Source of the DNA: Culex pipiens pallens
Lineage: Eukaryota; Arthropoda; Insecta; Diptera; Culicidae
Length of the DNA stretch: 64,000 nucleotides
Reading direction: 5' to 3'
Assembly (NCBI RefSeq): GCF_016801865.2
Contig: NC_068939.1
Coordinates: 144,753,190-144,817,189 of the forward strand
Position numbers and translations under genes: made by a program. Numbering within the stretch: the stretch's first letter is position 1; each line of letters starts with the position of its first letter. Of the stretch, positions 23,053-35,893 are shown piece after piece. The notes beneath the pieces were generated by a model, which was given only the letters and a program-made list of their open reading frames with translations, was not told where the DNA came from and ran no database searches.

Positions 23053-26000
23053 ACAGATAAACATTGAAAAAATGAAAACAATCTCAAAAAAAAAGACTGG
23101 GCTCGAAAATAATTCCAATTAGGCCAATGCAAATATTTAAAAAAGTTTTTGTCCCTCGGCCCTGGCCGAGGTCAAGGGGGGGGGCAAAAAAATAAAAAAA
23201 TATAAAAATTAAAATAACAAGCCATAGTCTTCACATTTAAATGAAAAAAAGTGTTTTAAAATGCATTTTACACTAGTTCAGTTGATTTGCAATCATTAGT
23301 TTTCAAAAAATCTAAGAGCTGACAAAAACTAAAATTGTATCGAAAACAAATATTTTGCATCGAAAATTTTCAAAAAATCATAAGATTTTTTAATAAACCC
23401 AAACATGCTAAAAATGATTTTAAACGCAGGAGAATGTATTTTAATTTGATTTCAGCTGGTTGCACTTGAATTTTCAGTGAAATTTTGAAGTTAATGGTAA
23501 AAATATGTTTTTTGTCCCCTGATTTTTCGGGCCAATTTTGAAGGGGGTGGGGGGGGGGTGACAAAAACTTTTAAAAATATTTGTACCAGCCTTAGGGAAA
23601 AAATATGTTTGCTTTTGAGAAACTAAAATTAAAAAAGCAGAATATTCATCATAGAATCAATTTTTGTTATTTTTTAATACAAATTCAATTTAAAGTTTTC
23701 AGTAATTTAAAGAATAAACTAACTAGTTACTTAAAAATAGGAAACAAATTAAAATGTTTCAAAAATTTGTTTAATTTTCCACCTAAACGATGCCGATCGA
23801 CACTCGTTAGGTACACTCACGCAGCCATAACGAAAAATTAAGAAATAATGCAAATTATGCTCCAGGAACACATACGGCACGCGTACTGGCAGATACGGCA
23901 ATCAACCATGCAAAACAGAAGAAAAAGCACAGCCCATGATGCCTTGGGTGGATGCAATTACCATTCGCGATTAGTTGAATCCATCATGCGGTGGTGGTGA
24001 TGACGACCACCGCCATGGTGCGCCACTTGCTGGGACAGCTCTGAGTGCTTCCTGCGCTAAACAGTTTATATCTGTGAGTTTTGAGATTTAAAACATTGAT
24101 TAACTGAATTCATGTTCATATTTTTAGGCGTATTAACTTTGATTTTTAAGCTGGGAATTCCACAGTTTTTAACATTTCTAGTCGATTGAATGATTTTCAA
24201 ATTTTCATGAATTCATCCTTTTGAAAACATACGCCATACACACTTACAAGACGAAAAGTTCGTCTACCCAAGGGTTTTACGCCAATTTGGCCAGAAAACT
24301 GGACGAAACGAGAGCGAAAGTTGTTTCAAGCTAGCTGTCGCTTTCTTGCACCCCCTTACAGGGCACCAGCACGCGGATTGTGCGGCTCCGGAAAAGCAGG
24401 CGAACCAGAAGCATAGACCTGGCTGGACGAACATGGTCATGTGTGCCATATTTATGTCCGCGGTTTTCCACGATCTGACCGCGATCCAGTGCAGTGATGA
24501 CAAGGAGTTGCGGCGATGAGATAACAGTGCTGTAAATGAGGACAGCATGTCGAGCTGTCCATGTTGGTACGTAGGGGTAATTGTGGCTGTTTTGAGTTTA
24601 CTAAAATTAATTTCACGGTATTTAATCGTTTTTCACTTTTTGGGCTTTTGAATTGTCTGTTCTTATTGGATTTTTAAAAAACTTTCTGAGGAAAGTTGCA
24701 TCAACTATAGATCATAGACTCATAAACAGTCTGTTGACCGGGTCACTCACTTCAAGTTACGAGAATTTCCGCATCAACAGAACAGAGAGTGAGCCATTTC
24801 TTCGAATGTGATTTACCAAATAAGTAACTTGATTGAATCACAAAAAAAAACTTTCAATTGTAAAAATTAAACAAAAACCTACTAAAAATTATTACTAAAA
24901 TGACCAAATTCAAAAAAAGAACTAACAATAAATCGAACTGTAGAAATGATCCTAATGATTGCGCCAGATCGCTACCATAAACAACTCAACACGACTCGTG
25001 ACTCGCGTAGTAAATTATGGCACTATATCGACTAAATCTGCTCGAGAAAACTGGAAAGCTCCGCCAATGCACACCATCAGCACTAGCAATTCATGAATTG
25101 CGTTTTTTTTTCTTGTCACTTTTGGACCAACACCGGAAATGTTGGCTTCTGGTGGGATTTTCCATCGCGTAACATAAATCTGGCGGGCTGATCTTTATGG
25201 TTTTATTAGGAAACCAAGCAATCGGGGAAGTCGTCGGCGTTTCTGCGACGTTTGGAGGGCGCAACTATGGAAATTAAGGCGTGAGAAGTGGAAGTGGGGA
25301 GTTTTGGATTGACCAACGATTAGTATGAAACAATGAGGTTGACCTGCGTTGGACGACACGCAAAATTGAAGCAACGTAGATATAGGTTTCAGTTTATCAA
25401 GTATGACCAGAAGGAAGGTGAAAATTAAGATGTAAATGTGCGTGTTTCTGAAGATAATGCTTCCAGGGTTTGGACAAGCTAGTAATTAAATCATAAATGA
25501 CGATACAAATTAAGTAATTTCAATGTAAACCTATGCTATATTCAAGTCTACTGGGAAAAAAATGATAGAAATAAAACTAAGATTTTTATCAACATCAAGA
25601 CTAAGGAAGTTTCAAAGTTTCTCCAACCCCACGTAAACCATTATTTTATTTTATTTTAATGAATTATTTGTGATAACTGTGGGAAGATTACAAGCCTGCC
25701 AAGAATTGAAAATACATCGGATAAAATTGTCACATCTGATCAGAAATGTATAATTTAATAATGTACACAACCCAAGAGACCTTAGAGAGTTTACAATACT
25801 ATGGTGAATCGGTTGATTCTCTGCAATTTCTAACTATGTATTATTTTCCTTAATCAAAATGGAGTGCTTTTTTAACTTATCTCTTTTCTTAATGAAGTCA
25901 CTCTTTCAATAATTTGTTTTTTAAATGTATCCATTGAAAGCAGGTCATATACAAAATCATATATTTTTGTAATGATGCTTTTTGTGCATTAATAACGATT

Positions 26001-27366
26001 GATTTCACAGTCTAACATGATTTTTACTTCGTTATCAGAATTTGTAATTATTGTAAAACTATACTGATTTATTCAACATTTTTCCAAGGGCAGAAGTATG
26101 CCCCTATTTGAAATATTGATGTTTAATACCAACTTAACAATCTTTATGTTTATTCTTATTTGGATGAAAACAAAAAAAAACAACTTTTCAAGTGCTTTTC
26201 ATAAAAGTTTTTCTGCGTTTGACGACGTTCTCATAAGTTGAACTTTGTGCAACTCAAAGAAGTTGTATAATGCATTTTTCAACACTCTTTTTTTTTGGCG
26301 ATGAGGAGCAAGCCAGTTTTCACTTCAGAAGGATAGGAAAAGTAAGTAGTGTTTTCAATGAACACAGAAAATAAATAAAAATCGCACATCATAACATTTC
26401 ATAAACTGTATCGTAGAAAATTTATACTAAGTATATTCACAGACAAGTAGAAGGAAAACATTTTTTTCAAATCTGCAAATATTGTAATTAATTTCCAATC
26501 GCTCAATTCAGACGTTGAATTAATGGTTGATGATTCTGAAAGAGTAAAAAAGAGGGAAAGAGTCTGCTTGTCTGCGGTATTTCTTTTTCTTCACACTTTG
26601 GGCGCCACTCAGTTGCAGTGAGTCCACTCGACCCGGCCGAGCCATCCACCGGTTAATGGCGGCATTCCGTGGGAAATTGGCCGCATACTCGGTGAACCAC
26701 ACTCGCGTTCGCGCCTCGACGCTTTTCTGCCTGACGCTTCGAGTAGAAAAGATCAGGTTCACGGCTAAACGAGAGTGAATGAAGCGCAGCGAAGCTTACT
26801 ACAGTAAATCACTCAGCCCCTGGTGAGTGCCTTCTTAACAAACGACCAGTCGGCGAGAAATTGCCAGCATAAGTCTTTCAGTAAACCATAAAAATAGGAT
26901 AGTCAAAAACTAGTTAAAAAGTCCCTTAAAATATTTATATTTGTCCCCTGCAAAAAACACCCGAAGAGACTTGCAAGTCACATACAAGCGATGAACCCGG
27001 CAACTGCCGTCCACTTCTGACTCACTTGCAGTGGCTTGAGCTTTTCGAGGGCACTTTAATTTCCCTGTTTTGCTGATTATGAGCATCGTTTCCACGTGTA
27101 CGAGTGTACGTATCTTGTACTACTCGACGGAAAGTGATAGTTCATTTTCAGTTCAGTTTTCATCGTGATTATCGTTTGTTTTGATGAAATAAGTGCAGAG
27201 ACCTGGCGCACGACCAATTTTACCCGCGACAGCCAAGGGTTGATCATACAGTACACGCGGATCTTGGTTCGATCGGCGAAGAAAAGGTTAGTTGATTGGA
27301 TTGCTGGCGTTGAAGTAGTTTGAACTTTGTTGATCTCAATTTAAAGTGTATCGGCAGTACCGGTAG
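23053..27366. other. long intergenic stretch, no supported gene
   Basis: Starts with AT-rich sequence with G runs at 23175-23185 and 23540-23560 (possible repeat remnants). 23860-24560 and 24960-25400 are GC-richer, unique-looking blocks; 24264-24548 and 26520-26762 (both minus) are open but have no recognised domain. Near 27120-27290 there is a possible non-coding first exon on the plus strand (see findings). No repeat with clear ends was recognised. Confidence 0.4.
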
Positions 27367-27374
27367 TTACGCAA
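27367..27374. repeat. left 8-bp target-site duplication
   Basis: TTACGCAA, repeated at 28368-28375. Confidence 0.88.
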
Positions 27375-28367
27375 TAGGGTGGGTACGGATTTTAAAAAGT
27401 TCTCAGATCAAGTTCTGGTGTGGTTCCCATTGAAGGGCATACCCATAGAGACTCTCACGAAAAATTTCAGCTCATTTGGTTGAAAACTGGCTTGTCTCAA
27501 GCGAGTTCAAGTTTACAGGGAATTTACTATGGGAAATTTTGAATTTTCGTTCATTCGCTCCTACAGGCCTGGGGAAAACATGTAGAAACTTCTAGGATGG
27601 CCAGAAATGAGCGGAATCGTCTGGAGAACAACTTTCCCTAAGAGACCAGGTCGATTCGTTCAACCCCCATCGAGCTCAACGGCAATACATCCGGGGTTTT
27701 CGGAACCATCGGTTTTCCCCAGAAAAGCATCAAATTTTCCTTAGCATGCTATGAATGCTTGATGAACACCGCGACGCCACATGTAAAACATCTACCAGGT
27801 GATTGTAAAATTTGCACTATAACATTTTTTTGTCTTATTTGGAGGTTTACAATACAGCTAAATAGTATCAGGATCACCATAAATTTTAATTCTATGGTTC
27901 AAAAAGTAATAAAAAGTATTTTTTATAGGCAATGCTAGTCCACGTGGTAACGTTTTGACATGTGGCGTCGCGGTGTTCATCAAGCATTCATAGCATGCTA
28001 AGGAAAATTTGATGCTTTTCTGGGGAAAACCGTTGGTTCCGAAAACCCCGGATGTATTGCCGTTGAGCTCGATGGGGGTTGAACGAATCGACTTGGTGTC
28101 TTAGGGAAAGTTGTTCTCCAGACGATTCCGCTCATTTCTAGCCATCCTAGAAGTTTCTACATGTTTTCCCCAGGCCTGTAGGAGCGAATGAACGAAAATT
28201 CAAAATTTCCCATAGTAATTTCCATGTAAACTTGAACTTGCTTGAGACAAGCCAGTTTTCAACCAAATGAGCTGAAATTTGGCGTGAGAGTCCCTATGGG
28301 TATGCCCTTCAAGGAAAACCACACCAGAACTTGATCTGAGAACTTTTCAAAATCCGTACCCACCCTA
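27375..28367. mobile_element. 993-bp palindromic element, 8-bp TSD (hAT/P-like)
   Basis: Starts TAGGGTGGGTACGGATTTT and ends AAAATCCGTACCCACCCTA, with arms matching over most of their length (for example 'AAGTTCTCAGATCAAGTTCTG' at 27398 and its complement at 28325; 'GCATCAAATTTTCCTTAGCAT' at 27728 and its complement near 28000). An exact 8-bp duplication TTACGCAA flanks it. Eight-base duplications are typical of hAT and P superfamily elements. No transposase; non-autonomous. Confidence 0.9.
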
Positions 28368-28375
28368 TTACGCAA
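28368..28375. repeat. right 8-bp target-site duplication
   Basis: TTACGCAA, exact repeat of 27367-27374. Confidence 0.88.
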
Positions 28376-28725
28376 TTCCTTCACATCTTGTTTGGAGTGA
28401 TTTTTCATCAACGACATTATATTTATTCTTGTGTAAGCATATATTTTTATAGGATTGTTTTATTTACCTGATAAATTAATGAAGGAAAATTTAATTATAA
28501 TGCGTGTGGTAATATTACACAGAGTTTTGAGGGTTTAGTTGTACATTAAATTTGAAGGTTCAGCTTTAAAAGCTGAAAATGGTCTCCATATCTCAATTAG
28601 GACCAAAGGGCAATTGTATCTAGTGAGCACGAGCAGGGAAATTCAAAAATAAGAAATAACAACATTAAATTAAACGACAAAGAATGTTGAGAATTCTACA
28701 GCGAACAAGTTGAGCCACAAATATT
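28376..28725. other. AT-rich intergenic
   Basis: No gene or clear repeat is seen between the palindromic element and the pentanucleotide array. Confidence 0.4.
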
Positions 28726-30142
28726 ACTCTACTCTACTCTACTCTACTCTACTCTACTCTACTCTACTCTACTCTACTCTACTCTACTCTACTCTACTCT
28801 ACTCTACTCTACTCTACTCTACTCTACTCTACTCTACTCTACTCTACTCTACTCTACTCTACTCTACTCTACTCTACTCTACTCTACTCTACTCTACTCT
28901 ACTCTACTCTACTCTACTCTACTCTACTCTACTCTACTCTACTCTACTCTACTCTACTCTACTCTACTCTACTCTACTCTACTCTACTCTACTCTACTCT
29001 ACTCTACTCTACTCTACTCTACTCTACTCTACTCTACTCTACTCTACTCTACTCTACTCTACTCTACTCTACTCTACTCTACTCTACTCTACTCTACTCT
29101 ACTCTACTCTACTCTACTCTACTCTACTCTACTCTACTCTACTCTACTCTACTCTACTCTACTCTACTCTACTCTACTCTACTCTACTCTACTCTACTCT
29201 ACTCTACTCTACTCTACTCTACTCTACTCTACTCTACTCTACTCTACTCTACTCTACTCTACTCTACTCTACTCTACTCTACTCTACTCTACTCTACTCT
29301 ACTCTACTCTACTCTACTCTACTCTACTCTACTCTACTCTACTCTACTCTACTCTACTCTACTCTACTCTACTCTACTCTACTCTACTCTACTCTACTCT
29401 ACTCTACTCTACTCTACTCTACTCTACTCTACTCTACTCTACTCTACTCTACTCTACTCTACTCTACTCTACTCTACTCTACTCTACTCTACTCTACTCT
29501 ACTCTACTCTACTCTACTCTACTCTACTCTACTCTACTCTACTCTACTCTACTCTACTCTACTCTACTCTACTCTACTCTACTCTACTCTACTCTACTCT
29601 ACTCTACTCTACTCTACTCTACTCTACTCTACTCTACTCTACTCTACTCTACTCTACTCTACTCTACTCTACTCTACTCTACTCTACTCTACTCTACTCT
29701 ACTCTACTCTACTCTACTCTACTCTACTCTACTCTACTCTACTCTACTCTACTCTACTCTACTCTACTCTACTCTACTCTACTCTACTCTACTCTACTCT
29801 ACTCTACTCTACTCTACTCTACTCTACTCTACTCTACTCTACTCTACTCTACTCTACTCTACTCTACTCTACTCTACTCTACTCTACTCTACTCTACTCT
29901 ACTCTACTCTACTCTACTCTACTCTACTCTACTCTACTCTACTCTACTCTACTCTACTCTACTCTACTCTACTCTACTCTACTCTACTCTACTCTACTCT
30001 ACTCTACTCTACTCTACTCTACTCTGCTCTACTCTACTCTACTCTACTCTACTCTACTCTACTCTACTCTACTCTACTCTACTCTACTCTACTCTACTCT
30101 ACTCTACTCTACTCTACTCTACTCTACTCTAACTCTACTCTA
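28726..30142. repeat. 1.4-kb pentanucleotide array (ACTCT)n
   Basis: About 283 tandem copies of ACTCT. The only internal change seen is A to G at about 30026; the right edge degrades (AACTCTACTCTATTCTAAC). Because 15 bases contain three units and no stop, one frame is open for 480 codons as STLLY repeats, which is an artefact and not a protein. Confidence 0.98.
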
Positions 30143-30497
30143 TTCTAACTGAAAAGTACAAAATTTCACTACTTTTTTTTATAAAGTAATATTTTTCCGC
30201 TTATCGCTTTGCCGGTCCGAAGGGTTCTTAGGAACTTCAGACATAATCAAAGAACAGAAATAAATCATCATCGTAGACTAAACAAATATTTTCTTGTTTT
30301 TTTTTTTTTAATTATTTTCACAGTTCTGACATCAAATTCGAGTTCTGTGACAACTGCCCTAGTAACATTTTTAAACTTACAGGTTTTATCAGGGTTCTGG
30401 AAACCCTCATACGGCCTAAATAGGCTTTTATGACCTACTTAAAACCTAAAATGTTACTAGGGTGTGACCCCATTTTAGTCAATATTTTCAGGTAATC

Positions 30498-30645
30498 AAG
30501 TTTGGTCTGAATTTAAAACAGTGGTATCGTTGTCAGGGGTGACATTGGGTCTGGGGTGAGATCGGGGCATAAAAATTTCAGCATTTTTGTATGACCCAAT
30601 CTCACCCCACCGACCCAATGTCACCCCTAACGACTGTATGTTGTA
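30498..30645. mobile_element. small palindromic MITE (GTGACATTGGGTC family), copy 1
   Basis: Left arm CAGGGGTGACATTGGGTCTGG-like (30535) faces CGACCCAATGTCACCCCTAA (30610) with a TTTCAGCATTTTTGTAT centre. The same family occurs at 37225-37330 and 56341-56927. Confidence 0.75.
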
Positions 30646-30671
30646 AAATTGTATAACAGTAAGAAATTCAG

Positions 30672-31030
30672 ACCTGCGGTGTAGGGGTAAGCGTGGTTGC
30701 CTCTCACCCAGTCGGCCTGGGTTCGATCCCAAACGGTCTCGGTGGCATTTTACGAGACGAATTTTGTCCGACCACGCCTTCCGTCGGACGGGGAAGTAAA
30801 TGTTGGCCCCGGTCTAACCTAAAGGGTTTAGGTCGATAGCTCAGTCCAGGTGTAGGAGTGGTCTCCCTGGGTCCTTCCTCGGTGGAGTCGCTGGTAGGCA
30901 GTTGACTCACAATCCAAAATTCGTCAGTTCGAATCCCGGGGTGGATGGAAGCTAAGATGTAAAAAGAGGTTTGCAATTGCCTCAGCCATCAAGCCTTCGG
31001 ACACTTAGTTTCGAGTAGGAATCTCGCAAA
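30672..31030 (+). mobile_element. composite SINE with two tRNA-like modules, plus strand
   Basis: First module: A-box region GCGGTGTAGGGGTAAGCG, then B box GGGTTCGATCCC (30720). A linker follows with 'GACGGGGAAGTAAATG' and GGTCGATAGCTCAG, then a second tRNA-Val-like module (GGTAGGCAGTTGACTCACAA, B box CAGTTCGAATCCC near 30927) and a GGTGGATGGAAGC block. Non-coding. The target duplication was not found, so the limits are approximate. Confidence 0.72.
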
Positions 31031-31651
31031 CAATTTATTTTATTTATTTTAGTGTACCAAATAATTTTATCAGTAACCACAGACTTGAAACGTTTTAAAG
31101 AGTTTGATTTGAGTTTTTTCTACACCAATTTTTGAATAACAGAAAACAAAATAATACTAATTTTTCTTGTATGTATTTATTCATGTTTTATTTCTTTCTT
31201 CTTACGTTAAATCAACAAGTACAATTCGGTCAATTAAATATACACTCGGAGCAATCGCTCGGTAAACCTATCGCTAGAATTACTTCATCCATAATTCTGT
31301 AAGATTAGTTCACTTCGTTGCGCAAGAATCGCGCCTTTTTTTCGTTTGATTAATTCCGCATTCACAGTGCTCGGTATAAAGAAAATGGCATTATATATTA
31401 CGACCCTATCCGGATGGCGTTTGTTCTGTGTTCAGTGCATCACATTTCGACATGGATCTCTTAAACCTAAGGTAAGCTTCAGAAGGGAACAATAACTTAT
31501 CGGGCAAAAGTTTAAGTTTAAATGCTTGCGTTGGGAGTGGGGCAGAAGGTGCGTCATCACCGCGGAGTTTCAACAACAGCAAAATATATTAAAGTCTTTG
31601 GATGATCTTCCGCAGCCGGGCGTGATCGACGGCAGGACAGCGCCCCATCGT
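31031..31651. other. intergenic and 3' flank of the YLPP gene
   Basis: Contains a candidate poly(A) signal for the minus-strand gene at 31176-31181 (AATAAA on minus), which would give a 3' UTR of about 0.5 kb. A possible orphan first exon on the plus strand near 31430-31463 is discussed in the findings. Confidence 0.4.
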
Positions 31652-32842
31652 CTAAGGTTGCCACGGGTGGTGGTGAGGCTTGGCCGTAGTGCCGGACGGG
31701 GCCGACGCGTGGTAATCGTATGCAGACTCGTTGGACTCTTCCGAGCTGTGCGGTGGTTGCAGGTGTTGGTAGTGCTTGACGTTGTCATCGTTCGAGCTCA
31801 CCGGAATGTAGTTGTGGTTGGGAGATGCTACTGGGAGGTACGTGTTGGCCGGTTTTGGCGGTGGTAGATATCCGTTGTTGGTTTTGACTGGTACTGGCGG
31901 CAGGTAGGACTTGGAGGGCTGGTCAAAGGTTATTTTGTTCTGAGGTTTGGCTGGCGGAAGGTACTGCAGAGTAGGGGCAAGGTAAGCATTGTGAGCGGAT
32001 GATGAGGTGGGTGTCTGGGTTTGGGTATAATCGGAGATATCGTTGGAAGATCCAAGGTAGGTTGAAGGTTTGAATGGTTTCTGGGCGTGGATCGAGGTGT
32101 GCAACGGGGATACAACCTGGGCCGGAGTTTGGACGTTGATTGGCTTGATGGCCGATATGTACTTGTTTCCGGAGTAGATGTCCGGAACGGGTGCATTGAC
32201 CGATGATGCGTAGTGCCTAACTCCCTTTGCTCCAGTGGGATACGTTGGTTCTGATAGTTGTTGTGGAATACCATAACTCGGTGGAAGGTAGGGTGTTGCC
32301 AACGGAGCTCCATAAGACGGAGATATCTCATGAACTTTGTACATTGTTGGCTTATAGTGAGCAAACGCGTCATAACTGTACGGTGTATCCCAACCATGAC
32401 CCGTGGGGACGGCCTTGATTGAAATCGCTGGACTCGGTGAGTGCAGCGCCTTGATCAGCTCGGCAAGTTCCTTCGAGCCAATGCTATACTTCACCGAACT
32501 GTCCGCGAGCGAATTGAACCCATGCTGGCTGACCGGAGCAAAAAATGAACTCTGCGGAGCGGCAGCAAACTTGTACGACGGCATGCCAAAGTACTTGTGG
32601 CCCGAGTACTGTGGCAAGTTGAACGAGGGCTGCGCAATGCCATAACTGTATCCGGGATGACTTGGTGGGATGTAATCCATGTGACCGTATCCGACCGGGG
32701 CTTCACGTTTTCCGTGCGGGGTTTTGGCTGGTGCTTTTGGTGAAGCAGTCACGGGTGTGGCCTTGGTAGGTTTGGGCTTTTGTGGCTCTTTAGCGGCCAA
32801 AACGGCTGCCGATAGCAGCACGATGGCTGCCAGTCTGAAATG
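31652..32842 (-). CDS. secreted YLPP-motif cuticle-like protein, main exon
   Basis: A single open exon of 396 residues ends at TAG (31654-31652). Upstream, TTTCGCAG (ending 32843) is a good acceptor, and the frame continues from it as HFRLAAIVLLSAAVLAAKEP, a hydrophobic signal core, so only the initiator Met is missing and must come from a 5' exon. The mature protein has a Lys/Pro/Thr-rich N-terminal part ending in a dibasic HGKREAP, then Tyr/Pro/Ser/Gly-rich sequence, a short helical piece GSKELAELIKAL, and in the C-terminal half repeated YLPP or related motifs (TPYLPPSYG, LQYLPPAK, SYLPPV, GYLPPPK, TYLPVA). YLP-type motifs are known from insect cuticle-associated secreted proteins. No R&R chitin-binding consensus is present. 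A structural cuticle role is inferred, not proven. Confidence 0.87.
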   Translation of the reverse strand, partial: HFRLAAIVLLSAAVLAAKEPQKPKPTKATPVTASPKAPAKTPHGKREAPVGYGHMDYIPPSHPGYSYGIAQPSFNLPQYSGHKYFGMPSYKFAAAPQSSFFAPVSQHGFNSLADSSVKYSIGSKELAELIKALHSPSPAISIKAVPTGHGWDTPYSYDAFAHYKPTMYKVHEISPSYGAPLATPYLPPSYGIPQQLSEPTYPTGAKGVRHYASSVNAPVPDIYSGNKYISAIKPINVQTPAQVVSPLHTSIHAQKPFKPSTYLGSSNDISDYTQTQTPTSSSAHNAYLAPTLQYLPPAKPQNKITFDQPSKSYLPPVPVKTNNGYLPPPKPANTYLPVASPNHNYIPVSSNDDNVKHYQHLQPPHSSEESNESAYDYHASAPSGTTAKPHHHPWQP

Positions 32843-33401
32843 CTGCGAAATAGAAAATGAAAGAATAGCTTAATGTAAGGTGTTAAAAATAGATTCAAAC
32901 ATTTATTTTTTATAAACACGGATTCTAGCAGAGTTCTAACAGAGCAGGATAATCTAATGGCATTCTAGCACAAAATTTCCAACAATTCTAGCAGGATTCT
33001 AGTTACTGTCAACAAATTTCAAAATATCTATAGATATAAAGATGAATTCCATAAAATATTAGATTGTATTGCGTCAATATTTGAAGTGAGATCAAAAAAT
33101 TTCCCCGTACAGTCCTAGATTGTATTGCTTAAATTTTCGATGTGGGGTCCAAAATTTAAAAAAATGTTAGGAGCGTAAATCTCCGCTGATTGAATTTGAA
33201 CATGAACTGATTCACCAAACTGACTGTTTTTTACAATCTGTATTGAATAAAATATAAAAATGAAAATGGTTCTGGCATTAAGAAATTGCTCTAACCTAAT
33301 TGGTGAAGAACGGGGGTGCAACTGAAAGGAAGGCAATTTGTTGAGAAGGGTCCAGAATCTTTCTATGGAATAGAAAAAAATGTTATGTAAATGGGAAAAG
33401 C

Positions 33402-34190
33402 TTTTCTTTGTACAATTTGTCATGAAAATACAGTAACACATTGCCCGGATACGAATTTGAGCATTAAACAATGCAAAACATAAATTAACATAACATAACA
33501 TATATTTAGCTGTTTATTATCCAATAGATTCCGAACATTATTGTTTCAATCCTCTGCCACATCACACTATTAAACTTTAAAACATTTTAGAATCATTCAC
33601 ATTGTAGAGAACAGTTTTCAGAACAAGTTTCATAACAAAGTATCAGATTTGGTTCAATATAAGCAGAGATATGCCCAATTTCCTGAAATAAATAGTGCCT
33701 TTCTCAAAAAAAATCTTCATATAATTATCTTTCATATGATGGGCTCCACCTACTAAGATATTTTTTTTGATGATAATATTTTATTGAAACATAAAAATCA
33801 TAACAAGTTTAGACGAAATTCATGAAAATTATTCAATGCCATTCATTACAAAACTCAGTAGGCAGTGCCCATCATGTGAAAGGTAATTAATCTAAGAATT
33901 TTTGATGAAAGGCACTATTTATTTCAGGAAATTGGGCATATCTCTGCTTATATTGAAACAGAACTGATACTTTTTTTGGAACTTGTTCAGAAAACTGTTT
34001 TCTTGATTCTAAAATGTTTTATAATGAAATGGTGTAATGTGGCAGATGATTGAAAAAAGATAATTTTCGGAACCTAATGCGTAATAAACAGCTTATTAAA
34101 TAAATAATCTATGTTTTGCATTGTTTAATGCTCAAATTTGTATTCGGGCAATGTGTTGCTGTAATTTCATGACCATTCGTACAAAGAAAA
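33402..34190. mobile_element. foldback inside the proposed intron of the YLPP gene
   Basis: Left arm 'TTCTTTGTACAATTTGTCATG' (33405) and 'TTTGAGCATTAAACAATGC' (33456) pair with the inverted 'GCATTGTTTAATGCTCAAA' (34120) and GTACAAAGAA (34179). Inner pair: 'GATATGCCCAATTTCCTGAAA' (33668) with its complement (33927). Non-coding palindromic element. Confidence 0.82.
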
Positions 34191-35576
34191 ATTTTACTTT
34201 GTATCGTATCGGGGTAGAAATCTGTTAAATTTGGTTCGATTTTTTATTGGAGGTCAAATATGGGTCAAATACAGTTGGTTAGAGTCCCCAAGGCATATTC
34301 ATAAGACGTTTGAGTGATATCAACATGAATGCACCGATTTTCTATGGTTTTTTTGAACAAATATCCCATAAAATCGAAAATAATTCTCAAAAAAAAATTT
34401 TTGCTCTAGATCCCCCGCAGAATTTTTCGGTATACCCCGCAAAATGTCGGGAAAAATATTAGACATACCCAATTTTTTTTATCATTGAGGTCTCAAAAAA
34501 AAAAAAACACCGTAAACTTAAATTGATTTATTTCCGGCTGTATCTCGGCGAAAACTGATTTGGATTATTCTTGTTGCATTCGATTCGGAAGGATGTCAAG
34601 AATCACCTACAACGAGGTAGTTGCATTTCCAACTTTTTTGACCCCCTTGGTGCTTCGCGTAAGTTTGACCCCGTTGGTGTTACAAGTGTTTAGTTGGTTG
34701 GCAATTTAACAAACTAAAACATGAACAAATTACGTTTTTCTGTAAACTTATTTTTATTAGGTCCATTTAGAAATTCGAGTAAGGACCGAGGGACCAAGTT
34801 ACTTTTTCATCATGAAAACATAAAATCTAATAGGTTTCAAGTAGCTTCATGGTTCATGAGAATAAAATTATTTAATTATTTGAATAATTTTCGAAATGAT
34901 TTAATATGATTAATTTGTTTTTAAAACATAAGTTTTCATCAAATCTAAGTTTTAATGCATTTTTTTATGAAATTAAGCCCTTTCGTGGTGCAGTACATCA
35001 TTTTTATCGTAAAAGACAAAATATGTTAAATTAAGTCAAAATGAAAAGAAACACAGACAATGCTTTTTGAATAGAATAAATTTTCTGCTGATTACACTTC
35101 AATTTCTATGAGATTTGGCAGTTTATCCTGATGTTCGAAGACATTTTTTAGGAAGTTGATGAGAGACGACAATTTTTTTTTTTTTTGACAATGGGTCAGT
35201 AATTTTTTTTTTGTTGAGATTCAAAAATCTTAAAACATAAAAAAAATTGATAATTGTCCCATTTTATTAAACAAATTGTCACTTTTTTACTCAAGTAACT
35301 TAATCATTTGAGTGAGATAATATTGTTTGTTCAATTTTGAATATTCAATAAGCCCTTTTTATCACTCGGGACATGTATAGCAAATCTTCACAGTTCACAG
35401 TTTCCTTAAAGTTTCACACTTTATTTGACTATTTATTTAGCATAAGTTGAACAGAACGTTTCATTCCAACTGAGTCACGTATACTTTTGATCATTAGGGG
35501 TGAGTCTCTTTCATCCAAAATAAAACTTCATTTGTTCGTGCATCTTCTCTGGATGACTATTTTAATATAAACTAAC
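34191..35576. other. intergenic or intron, AT-rich
   Basis: No gene or bounded repeat is seen. If the 5' exon at 35577-35862 is right, this is intron sequence of the YLPP gene. Confidence 0.4.
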
Positions 35577-35862
35577 CATCATCCCAAACGTCACCAGGTT
35601 TGTCTTCTTGAAATTCACTGATACACTGCACAACACAATACGTCTCTGTACGCCAGCATCCAACGGTTCACCAAAATCTCCTTCAACTTTGCCCGCAAAT
35701 CTCCGAATGTCCTTCCAGTCAGGGTCCCCAAACCAAATCTGCTCCAACCACACCACTCGGTACCACCCCAAAAAACTATAAAACGGATAGAAAATTCGAA
35801 ACGAAACAATACACACGCCGGCAGTGCCGTTTTCCGCGCGCGGTCGACAATAATGAAATGCG
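35577..35862 (-). other. candidate 5' exon of the YLPP gene
   Basis: On the minus strand, GGGATGATG is followed at once by a donor GTTAGT (35576 onward). Ending an exon on ATG in phase 0 gives exactly what the main exon lacks, producing MMHFRLAAIVLL. A TATA box lies upstream at 35886-35893. Exons that supply only the initiator Met are common in insect cuticle genes. Against it: the 5' UTR would carry a 14-codon upstream frame opening MLAYRD near 35663, and the 2.7-kb intron cannot be proven without transcripts. Confidence 0.45.
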
Positions 35863-35885
35863 ACCGAGCTGCCAAAAATCACTTG

Positions 35886-35893
35886 TTTATATA
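35886..35893 (-). promoter_or_regulatory. candidate TATA box for the YLPP gene
   Basis: TATATAAA on the minus strand. A start site about 30 bases on would lie near 35862. It depends on the 5' exon assignment. Confidence 0.4.
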